Source: Halobacteriales archaeon SW_9_67_24 (GTDB lineage: Archaea > Halobacteriota > Halobacteria > Halobacteriales > Halococcaceae). Taken from it: 32,337 bases of DNA. The notes under the pieces are model-generated. The model was not told the origin of the DNA, made no database searches, and saw only the letters and a list, made by a program, of their open reading frames with translations. How positions within the stretch are numbered: the stretch's first letter is position 1; the number at the start of each line of letters is the position of its first letter. Positions 7,696-13,856 of this stretch are shown in pieces. A program made the position numbers and the translations under genes. Location of the stretch: the NCBI GenBank assembly GCA_003022685.1, contig PXSV01000145.1, positions 1 to 32,337 of the forward strand, given 5' to 3'.

Positions 7696-8307
7696 TCAGC
7701 CGTCGGGGTACTTCGGCTCGCGGCGTTCGGCCCGTTCGAGTGCGGTCTCGATCACGTCGCGCACATCGCCGTGGAACTCGCCGCCGTGACCGGCGTACAT
7801 GTGCTCGACGCCCTCGGGGAGTCGATCGAGAATGCGCTCGATGCTCTCGATGAGTTCCTCGCGGGACTGACCCGCCATGTCCGTGCGCCCGAAACTCCCA
7901 TCGTCGAACGCACCGTCGTCGTGGACCACGACGTCGCCCGAGAAGATCGTCGACTCGGAGACGAATGCGATGTGGTCGTCGGCGTGGCCAGGCGTGTACA
8001 CCACCCCGAACTCCTCGTCGCCGATCGCGACCGTGTCGCCGTCGTCGAGCGCGCCCGTGCGCCGCGGGTGATCGCCGTAGGCCAGGAGTTCGGGATCGAA
8101 TTCGTCGAGCACGGACTCAAGCGCGCCGACGTGATCGCCGTGCTGGTGGGTCAGGAGGACTGCATCGAGCTCGTCGACGTGCTCGGCGATCACGTCCTCG
8201 ACGCCCTCCATCGCGCCGGCGTCGATCAACACTGTCCGCTCGCCGGCCACGAGATATGCGTTGCAGGTGAACGTCTCGGCCCCCTCGGTGACGGTGATCG
8301 CGTCCAT
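7696..8307 (-). CDS. MBL-fold metallo-hydrolase (glyoxalase II-like)
   Basis: A 203-residue single-domain metallo-beta-lactamase-fold protein, probably cytoplasmic. The metal-binding motif THQHGDH is at residues 53-59. Other ligands are expected in TPGHADDHIAF, FSGDVVVHDDG (bridging Asp) and the late MYAGHGGEF (His). This pattern matches small thioesterase-like or glyoxalase II-like hydrolases. The substrate cannot be told from sequence. The ATG at 8307 begins MDAITVTEGAETFTCNAYLV, a usual first strand of the fold. A weak TATA-like CTCAAG (plus-strand 8329-8334) lies about 25 nt upstream. It is divergent from the DUF5786 gene with less than 100 nt between them. Confidence 0.85.
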   Translation of the reverse strand: MDAITVTEGAETFTCNAYLVAGERTVLIDAGAMEGVEDVIAEHVDELDAVLLTHQHGDHVGALESVLDEFDPELLAYGDHPRRTGALDDGDTVAIGDEEFGVVYTPGHADDHIAFVSESTIFSGDVVVHDDGAFDDGSFGRTDMAGQSREELIESIERILDRLPEGVEHMYAGHGGEFHGDVRDVIETALERAERREPKYPDG

Positions 8308-8368
8308 GATTCGTCCTCGCCCGCCGGCTGCTTGAGTGTGCCGGCAACGCCTTCATACACTTACAAAT

Positions 8369-8377
8369 GTTTTTTGT
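8369..8377 (+). promoter_or_regulatory. T-rich promoter element of the DUF5786 gene
   Basis: TGTTTTTTGTG is centred about 28 nt before the ATG at 8401. It lies in an unusually A/T-rich 50-nt stretch between the divergent genes. Confidence 0.45.
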
Positions 8378-8400
8378 GCGGTGATTTCTTTAGTGTGGGT

Positions 8401-8577
8401 ATGGGCTTTGGGAGCTACGATGAATCCGAGCAGGGGAACCAGGAGTACGACACCGACTACGAGGACGAGGGCGACCTCAAGACCGAAGAGAACGACCACG
8501 CGGGCGAAGTCAGCTTCGAGTTCGGCGAGTCGAACGACAAACTCCTCGATCGACTCCAGGACATCAAAGAGGAGTAA
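8401..8577 (+). CDS. DUF5786 family small acidic protein
   Basis: A 58-residue, very acidic protein found widely in haloarchaea. It begins MGFGSYDESEQGNQEYDTDYEDE and ends with the conserved EVSFEFGESNDKLLDRLQDIKEE. The C-terminal helix (ASNDELLDRLKDIK-like) is the family's most conserved part. No function is known to me. The ATG at 8401 is supported by the conserved N-terminus and the T-rich promoter element. The TAA stop is immediately followed by the ATG of the DUF99 remnant, an operon-like arrangement. Confidence 0.85.
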   Translation: MGFGSYDESEQGNQEYDTDYEDEGDLKTEENDHAGEVSFEFGESNDKLLDRLQDIKEE

Positions 8578-9019
8578 ATGAAAGCCGGGGCTCGCGCCCT
8601 CGGCGTCGCCGAGTCGTTCCGCCCCGACGCCGCACGGAGCACCCTCGCCGGCGCGGTGGTCCGGGCCGACCGCGTCGTCGACGGGCCTCCACGCTGCCGT
8701 CGATCGTCCCGTGCTCTCGATCTCGTTCGAGGAAAGCTCCGGCCTCGAACCCGCGCTCCGCAAGGCGTTCACGGGGGAGGCACTCGAATCACGGCTCGAC
8801 ACCTACCGTGCTCAGCCGCCCCGCCGCCAACTGTCGGTCAACGACGAAACGGTGTTCGTCCGGAGCGTGGGCCTGGCGAACGACGAGGTCGCCGATGTCG
8901 TGCGTGCGTTCACGCCGGAGGGCGGCCGGCCCGAACCGCTACGGGTGGCTCGCCTGGCCGCCCGTGCTGCCGACGCGTGGCCGGAGATGAACGCGAACGA
9001 TCGTGACACAACAAACTGA
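8578..9019 (+). pseudogene. DUF99 family protein, internally deleted and frameshifted
   Basis: The first 35 codons (MKAGARALGVAESFRPDAAR...VVRADRVVDG) match the start of archaeal DUF99 proteins, an endonuclease V-like fold of unproven function. After about base 8686 the matching sequence continues in the next frame as LHAAVDRPVLSISFEESSGLEPALRKAF. It then runs to a normal C-terminus (AFTPEGGRPEPLRVARLAARAADAW), with a stop at 9017-9019. From memory of the family, about 60 residues between the two parts are missing, including the conserved central block. The loss is therefore a sizeable deletion that also changes frame. The fused reading is unlikely to be functional. The start codon directly abuts the DUF5786 stop. 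Confidence 0.8.
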
Positions 9020-9070
9020 TCGGTGATCGCTCTCAGGCGGAGCGCTACCGGGGCCGAACGCAATACAAAC

Positions 9071-9230
9071 GAAAGCCGCAGGCCACTCCCTCCCCAGCCG
9101 ATTCACTCGGTCGCTCCGCTCCCTCGTTCATCCACCCTCAGAGCTTCGCTCTGACGAGCCTGCGCTCGCGTTGCTCGCGCAGACCTCGCACGAGTCGCGC
9201 GTCTCCGACGCGCTCCCGCGCGCCAACCAC
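9071..9230. repeat. Dispersed intergenic element 2, copy 1
   Basis: It starts with GAAAGCCGCAGGCCACTCCC and a CCCTCCCCAGCCGATTC stretch and ends near CGCCAACC. Inside are CAGAGC-TTC-GCTCTG (9139-9153) and a 7-bp triloop hairpin at 9197-9213. A related sequence occurs at 31514-31623. It fills most of the gap between the DUF99 remnant and the uracil-DNA glycosylase gene. Confidence 0.65.
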
Positions 9231-9275
9231 GTTCGTGATAGGTCTTTATCGCGGAAATCGCCCGGAAGCCGGACG

Positions 9276-9281
9276 GTTAAG
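9276..9281 (+). promoter_or_regulatory. TATA box of the uracil-DNA glycosylase gene
   Basis: GTTAAG is centred about 26 nt before the GTG at 9305. It supports that start over the ATG at 9326. Confidence 0.55.
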
Positions 9282-9304
9282 ACGACCGCCGGCCAATCCG
9301 GCGT

Positions 9305-9871
9305 GTGAGCGACGATACGGGCCACATGGATGGGCTGGCGGTGATCGAGTGCGAGCGCTGTCCCGAACTCTGCGAGTCGCGCAGCCGGATCGTCAACGGC
9401 ACGGGGCCCGACGACGCGGACCTGCTGTTCGTGGGTGAGGCACCAGGCGAACACGAGGACAAGGGCGGCGAACCGTTCGTCGGCCGGAGCGGCAGCGTTC
9501 TCGACGATGCACTCGGCGAGCACGGCTTAAAGCGCGAGGCCGTCCGGATCACCAACTGTGTCCGGTGTCGTCCACCGGAGAACCGCGATCCCCACAAAGG
9601 CGAACTCGACAACTGCCGGGAGTACCTCGAACGCGAGATCAATGGGGTAGATCCCGAACTCGTGATCACGCTCGGGAAGGTCCCCACCGAGCACCTCCTC
9701 GAACGCGACGCCGCGGTCACGAAGGAAGCGGGCACGATCGAGGACACGCGGCTCGACGGCACCGCCCACCGCGTCCTGATCTGTGTCCACCCCGCGGCCG
9801 CCACGGCCGCTGCAGTCGCCGGCGTTGCCGAGAGCGACGGCAGCGGCCAGTCACGCCTCGACGGGTTCTGA
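9305..9871 (+). CDS. Family 4 uracil-DNA glycosylase (Fe-S)
   Basis: The enzyme removes uracil from DNA in base excision repair. The 188-residue product has the N-terminal cysteine group ECERCPELC and motif A VGEAPGEHEDKGGEPFVGRSGSVLDDAL. It then has TNCVRCRPPENRDPHKGELDNC, carrying the remaining iron-sulfur cysteines, and motif B CVHPAAA with the conserved His. This layout is that of thermostable family 4 enzymes with a 4Fe-4S cluster. The GTG start at 9305 fits a leaderless transcript. The ATG at 9326 would remove only seven residues before the first Cys motif. The C-terminal tail is short and acidic. Confidence 0.92.
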   Translation: MSDDTGHMDGLAVIECERCPELCESRSRIVNGTGPDDADLLFVGEAPGEHEDKGGEPFVGRSGSVLDDALGEHGLKREAVRITNCVRCRPPENRDPHKGELDNCREYLEREINGVDPELVITLGKVPTEHLLERDAAVTKEAGTIEDTRLDGTAHRVLICVHPAAATAAAVAGVAESDGSGQSRLDGF

Positions 9872-9954
9872 AATCGTGACTGCGTGCCCCATAGCCGATC
9901 GAGGCGACCATCTCTCCCATCAACCGGGACGCTCGTGGCCGTCATTCCTGAAAG

Positions 9955-9963
9955 AAATTTGAT
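9955..9963 (+). promoter_or_regulatory. Possible TATA box of the AIM24-like pseudogene
   Basis: AAATTTGAT is a good TATA match. It predicts a transcript start near 9986, about 32 nt before the only sensible ATG at 10018. The gene's 5' end may therefore have a leader or may be rearranged. Confidence 0.35.
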
Positions 9964-10017
9964 AGTTGCGGGGATGGTCACCTGCACGGACGACTCCTCA
10001 TCCGGGAGACACGACGA

Positions 10018-10717
10018 ATGTCGAACTCACCCACCGCCCGTCGTACACGCATCTCGTGGTCGATCTCTCGCCCGGCGAAACCGTCATGGCCGAACCCGGT
10101 GCGATGGTCACCCACTCGCCGTCGGTGTCGATCGCAACGGATCGAGCCGCGATGGCCTCGTGAGCTCCGCGAAGTCGATGCTCGGCGGCGAGTCGGCGTT
10201 CGCCAATCAGTTCACCGCCGAGGGCGAGCCGGGGACCGTGACGCTCTCGCCGCCGACGCCCGGCGACATCCACCACCACGACCTCGCTGACGAGACGCTG
10301 TACGCCGTCGACGGCGCGTATCTCGCCTCCGCTCCCGACATCGACATCGACTCGGGGTTCGGCGGACTGGAATCGATGCTGTCGGGTGCAGGCCTCACGC
10401 CACTCGCGCTCAAGGGCACCGGCAACGTGTTCATCGAGGCCTTCGGCGGACTGGAGACGATCGAGGTCGATCACGGCGAGTCCCACGTCGTGGACAACGA
10501 CCACATCGTGGCATGGGAGGGCAACGTCGAGTTCGACGCGCGCCGCGTCGGCGGGCTGAAGTCCACGCTGCTCAGCGGCGAGGGGATCGTGATGGACTTC
10601 ACCGGTCCCGGAACCGTGTGGTATCAGACCCGTGGCCTCGATACGTTCACCGAGGCCATCATGGAGGCGATGCCCGGCTCGGGCGACGACGACGGCGGCT
10701 TCGAGTTCCAGCTCTGA
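10018..10717 (+). pseudogene. AIM24/TIGR00266-like protein with disrupted reading frame
   Basis: The conserved N-terminal segment VELTHRPSYTHLVVDLSPGETVMAEPGAMVTHSPSVSI reads from 10020 in one frame, without its own start codon, and ends in a stop at 10163. The rest of the family (GLVSSAKSMLGGESAFANQF to VWYQTRGLDTFTEAIMEAMPG) reads in a different frame from about 10150 to the stop at 10717. The only nearby ATG (10018) is in the third frame and would read ATG-(G)TC-GAA-CTC if one base were restored. Restoring one base just after the ATG and one near 10125-10160 would give an intact gene of about 230 residues. The family is a jelly-roll-like protein of unclear function. This is either a decayed gene or two sequencing deletions. 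Confidence 0.75.
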
Positions 10718-10788
10718 GAGCGCTCGGCCGGCTGGTCGAAGCGCCCCGATCGCTGCGCAGCCGAGCGGCGTCCCCGCGACGGAAAGCG

Positions 10789-10795
10789 ACTTACC
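10789..10795 (+). promoter_or_regulatory. TATA-like box of hisH
   Basis: ACTTACC is centred 26 nt before the ATG at 10818. Confidence 0.45.
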
Positions 10796-10817
10796 CCATC
10801 GCGTGGTACGCGACGAC

Positions 10818-11528
10818 ATGAGCGAAGCACAGGCCCGTCAGGCCGCGACGGCCTCGGTGGTCGTGGTCGACTACGGCCTCGGCAACCTCCGGAGCGTCAC
10901 CCGCGGCCTCGAACGCGCGGGGGCTACAGTCGAGATCACCGACGATCCCGCCACGTTTACGAGCGCGGACGGGATCGTCCTCCCGGGCGTCGGCGCGTTC
11001 CGCGAGGGCGTCGAGAACGCCGGCCCGTACCGCGAGGCGCTGCTCGATGCCGCCGACGCAGGAACGCCAGTGTTCGGCATCTGTCTCGGGATGCAGATGC
11101 TTCTGACCACGAGCGAGGAGGCCGAACGCGCCGGCGAGGGTGACGTCGAGGGCCTGGCTCTGATCCCCGGCCGGAACGTCCGGTTCGAGGGCGAACTGAA
11201 AGTCCCCCACATGGGCTGGAACGAGCTCGCGATCGAACGCGAGCACCCGCTCGTCGCGGGAGTGGACACCGTGGCGTCGGGGACGCCACGAGCGGACGGA
11301 ACCGCCGGCGGTTCCGTCGATGGGGAGTACACCTACTTTGTCCACTCGTACTACGCAGACCCCGAGGACGGCAACGCGGTCGTCGCCCGCACGGACTACG
11401 GCGTCGACTTCCCCTCCATTGTCGCCGACGAGTCCGGGACCGTCTTTGGGACCCAGTTCCACCCCGAGAAGAGCGGCGAGACCGGGCTACGGATCTTGCG
11501 GAACTTCGTCGATCTCTGCGCCGACTGA
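10818..11528 (+). CDS. hisH: Imidazole glycerol phosphate synthase, glutaminase subunit HisH
   Basis: HisH releases ammonia from glutamine for HisF in histidine biosynthesis. The 236-residue class I glutamine amidotransferase begins its domain at VVVVDYGLGNLRSVTRGLERAG. The nucleophile Cys is in PVFGICLGMQML (Cys-89), and the catalytic His and Glu are in GTQFHPEKSG (His-215, Glu-217). HMGWNELAI and YFVHSYYADPED are typical HisH blocks. A Gly/Thr/Ala-rich insertion (ASGTPRADGTAGGSVDGE) lies before YTYFVHSYY. The start is supported by a TATA box 26 nt upstream. hisF is not in the window. The 3' end of this gene, from about 11421, was duplicated and survives as a remnant at 12635-12728. Confidence 0.95.
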   Translation: MSEAQARQAATASVVVVDYGLGNLRSVTRGLERAGATVEITDDPATFTSADGIVLPGVGAFREGVENAGPYREALLDAADAGTPVFGICLGMQMLLTTSEEAERAGEGDVEGLALIPGRNVRFEGELKVPHMGWNELAIEREHPLVAGVDTVASGTPRADGTAGGSVDGEYTYFVHSYYADPEDGNAVVARTDYGVDFPSIVADESGTVFGTQFHPEKSGETGLRILRNFVDLCAD

Positions 11529-11620
11529 GTGGCCTGCCCTCCGTCGTCGGTCGTCGCTCGGAGCGCCGAACCGGCTTGCATGCACAAGAACCATTGCGGA
11601 CCCGCATTCACGGACCGAGT

Positions 11621-12568
11621 ATGGCAGAGAGCAGATCCGTCGTGATCGCCGCCCTGATCGCCAACGGCGCGATCGCCGTCCTGAAGTTCGTCGGCTTTCT
11701 CCTTACCGGGAGCGCGGCGATGCTCTCGGAGACCTACCAGTCGGTCTCGGATACGGGCAATCAGGTGTTCCTCCTCGTCGGCATCCGGTACTCGAAACGG
11801 AGCGCCGACCGCACCCACCCCTTCGGTTACGGCAAGTCACAGTTCTTCTACAGCTTCCTCGTGTCGGTGCTGCTGTTCGGCGTCGCGGGGATCGAGAGCG
11901 CACGCAAGGGCTACGAGGCGATCGTCGGCGAGAGCGCCTTCCACGTCAGCAACGCCACGCTGCCGGTGATCGACGTGACGCTCTCGGGCGCGCAGGTCAG
12001 CTATCTCGTCCTCTCGCTCGCGATCCTCTTCGAGATCTACGCGCTCAAGAAGGCCCACGCCGGAATGAAGGCCCAGATCGAGGAACACGACTGGAGCGGG
12101 TTCCGTGAGGCGTTCCGGAAGACCAGCGACGTGACCACGCTGACCGCGCTGACCGAGGACTCGATCGCGCTCGCGGCGGCGGCGATCGGGATGGTCGGCA
12201 TCTACCTGACCGAGCAGACGAGCAACGTGATCTACGACGGGATCGCCGCCCTCGTGATCGGCCTACTCCTGATGGGCTTTGCGGCTGCGCTCGCGTGGCA
12301 GAACAAGCGCCTGCTGCTCGGCGAGAGCCTCCCGGCCGACGAGGAGCGCCGCCTCCGCGATCTGGTCGCCGACTACGACGGCGTGAGTCGAGTGGTGGAC
12401 TTCCGGTCGGTCTACTTCGGGCCCGAGGAGATCATCGTGACCGCCGATGTCGCCTTCGAATCCGGCTTCGACACCGACGAGATCGACGACCGGATCACCG
12501 CCATCAAGAAGGCGGTCAGGGGGGCCGAACCCCAGGTGCGAAACATGTACATCGAACCAGAGACGTAG
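11621..12568 (+). CDS. Cation diffusion facilitator family transporter, copy 1 (divergent metal site)
   Basis: A 315-residue membrane transporter of the CDF family, which exports Zn2+ or similar ions using the proton gradient. About six membrane helices are visible, starting with SVVIAALIANGAIAVLKFVGFLLTGSAAM. The cytoplasmic C-terminal domain is present (GVSRVVDFRSVYFGPEEIIVTADVAFE). TM5 has the ALTEDSIAL motif of SLC30A9-like members. In TM2 the usual HxxxD reads Gln-40 to Asp-44 (SETYQSVSD), so one metal ligand is replaced. Its tandem paralog keeps His-40. The ATG at 11621 matches the start of copy 2; the promoter box (CCATTG) is weaker than in copy 2 (CCTTTG). Loss of the His may change ion specificity or leave the protein inactive. 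Confidence 0.88.
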   Translation: MAESRSVVIAALIANGAIAVLKFVGFLLTGSAAMLSETYQSVSDTGNQVFLLVGIRYSKRSADRTHPFGYGKSQFFYSFLVSVLLFGVAGIESARKGYEAIVGESAFHVSNATLPVIDVTLSGAQVSYLVLSLAILFEIYALKKAHAGMKAQIEEHDWSGFREAFRKTSDVTTLTALTEDSIALAAAAIGMVGIYLTEQTSNVIYDGIAALVIGLLLMGFAAALAWQNKRLLLGESLPADEERRLRDLVADYDGVSRVVDFRSVYFGPEEIIVTADVAFESGFDTDEIDDRITAIKKAVRGAEPQVRNMYIEPET

Positions 12569-12634
12569 TGACGCTCGGAATACTTCTGCGTGGGACACGG
12601 CTCTCCGATCGAACCCGCTCCAGCACCAGCTACC

Positions 12635-12728
12635 GTGGCCGACGACCCCGGAACCGTCTTGGGCACGCAGTTCCGACCACAAAAAGGGCGAGACTGGGCC
12701 GTGGATTTTGCGGAACTCCGTCGACTGA
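12635..12728 (+). pseudogene. Remnant of the hisH 3' end between the CDF genes
   Basis: The segment reads VADDPGTVLGTQFRPQKGRDWAVDFAELRR. It aligns with the hisH C-terminus VADESGTVFGTQFHPEKSGETGLRILRNFVDL. The catalytic His is replaced by Arg and the Glu by Gln, and small gaps shift the frame before the former stop. It has no start codon context of its own and is directly preceded by a copy of the helicase leader. It marks the junction of the tandem duplication. Confidence 0.85.
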
Positions 12729-12792
12729 GTGACCTACACCGTCGATCGGCCGGTCGTCGTTCCGATTCCGAGCCGCTTCGTATGCAGAAGAA

Positions 12793-12799
12793 CCTTTGC
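12793..12799 (+). promoter_or_regulatory. TATA-like box of the second CDF gene
   Basis: CCTTTGC is centred 27 nt before the ATG at 12823. The equivalent position in the first copy reads CCATTGC. Confidence 0.35.
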
Positions 12800-12822
12800 G
12801 GGCTCGCTTCCACGGGCGGAGT

Positions 12823-13767
12823 ATGGCAGGAAACAGGTCCGTCGTGATCGCCGCTCTGATCGCCAACGGTGCGATCGCCGTTCTCAAGTTCGCCGGTTTT
12901 CTTCTCACCGGGAGCGCGGCGATGCTCTCGGAGACTTACCACTCGATCTCCGATACGGGCAATCAGATATTCCTCCTCATCGGGATCCGCTACGGCGGCA
13001 AGGAAGCTAACCGCGAACACCCCTTCGGCTACGGCAAGGCCCAGTTCTTCTATAGCTTCCTCGTCTCGGTGTTCCTGTTCGGCATCGCGGGCTGGGAGAG
13101 CGCGAAACACGGCTACAACGCGATCGTGCATCCACACGCCGCGGAGGTTGGCCAGGCGTCGCTCCCCGTGATCGGCTCCTTCCCCGGTGTCTGGGTCAAC
13201 TACGCGGTGCTCATCGGCGCGATCCTCTTTGAGGGGTACGCGTTCCGGAAGGCCTACATCGAGATGAACCGCCAGATCGACGACCATGGCTGGAGCGGGT
13301 TCCGCGAGGCCTTCAGGAAGACGAGCGACGTGACCACGCTGACGGCGCTGACCGAGGACACCATCGCGATGGTCGGTGCGGGGATCGCGCTGTTCGGGGT
13401 GTATCTCTCGCGGGCGACCGGCAACCCCCTCTACGACGCGGTGGCTGCACTCCTGGTCGGCCTCCTGTTGATGGGCTTCGCGGTCGCGCTCGCGTGGGAG
13501 AACAAGCGCCTCCTGCTCGGCGAAAGCTTGCCCGCTGCCGAGGAGCGCGAACTTCGCGAGGTGGCCGTCGGATCGGACGGGGTCAGCGATATCATCGGCT
13601 TCCGCACCGTGTACTTCGGACCGGAGGAGGTCATCGTGACGTCCGACGTCGCCTTCGACTCGGCCCTCGAAACCGGGACGATCGACGAGCGGATCACCGA
13701 TATCGAGAACGCGCTCATGGAGACCAACCCGCAGGTACGGAAAGTGTACATCGAACCCGAAGCCTGA
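12823..13767 (+). CDS. Cation diffusion facilitator family transporter, copy 2
   Basis: A 314-residue CDF metal exporter, paralogous to and aligned along its whole length with the gene at 11621. TM2 keeps the canonical HxxxD as SETYHSISDTGNQ (His-40, Asp-44). TM5 has ALTEDTIAM. The C-terminal domain reads GVSDIIGFRTVYFGPEEVIVTSDVAFD and ends VRKVYIEPEA. The TM3-TM4 loop differs most from copy 1 (HPHAAEVGQASLPVIGSFPGVWVN). With the intact site this is the better candidate for the working Zn2+-type transporter. It lies in unit 2 of the tandem duplication, preceded by the hisH remnant and followed by the Rad3-like helicase gene on the same strand. Confidence 0.92.
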   Translation: MAGNRSVVIAALIANGAIAVLKFAGFLLTGSAAMLSETYHSISDTGNQIFLLIGIRYGGKEANREHPFGYGKAQFFYSFLVSVFLFGIAGWESAKHGYNAIVHPHAAEVGQASLPVIGSFPGVWVNYAVLIGAILFEGYAFRKAYIEMNRQIDDHGWSGFREAFRKTSDVTTLTALTEDTIAMVGAGIALFGVYLSRATGNPLYDAVAALLVGLLLMGFAVALAWENKRLLLGESLPAAEERELREVAVGSDGVSDIIGFRTVYFGPEEVIVTSDVAFDSALETGTIDERITDIENALMETNPQVRKVYIEPEA

Positions 13768-13822
13768 GATCGGCCGATCGGACAGTGTTCGACCGTGAAC
13801 ACTTCCGCCGCGGGACACGAAC

Positions 13823-13829
13823 CCTTTTG
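13823..13829 (+). promoter_or_regulatory. TATA-like box of the Rad3-like helicase gene
   Basis: CCTTTTG is centred about 30 nt before the GTG at 13857. The copy of this leader after the first CDF gene (around 12600-12634) has lost the T-run, so the duplicated promoter is probably dead. Confidence 0.5.
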
Positions 13830-13856
13830 ACCGAACGCGCTCCAGTACCAGCCACT

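Larger units (their letters stand above)
11421..13856 (+). repeat. Diverged tandem duplication, two units of about 1.2 kb
   Basis: Unit 1 (11421-12634) holds the last 36 codons of hisH, the spacer, the first CDF gene and a tail. Unit 2 (12635-13856) holds a decayed hisH tail, the matching spacer, the second CDF gene and a matching tail ending at the helicase start codon. The spacers align (for example CGTCGTGATCGCCG after both starts). Both tails carry GGGACACG, then GCTCCAG(C/T)ACCAGC. The junction at 12635 joins the helicase leader to hisH codons through the similar words GTGGCCG and GTCGCCG. Confidence 0.85.

Noticed and set aside
12590..12847. Small protein gene between the CDF transporters
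   Set aside because: The frame is made of the duplicated helicase leader, the hisH remnant and CDF upstream sequence; it is a by-product of the duplication junction.
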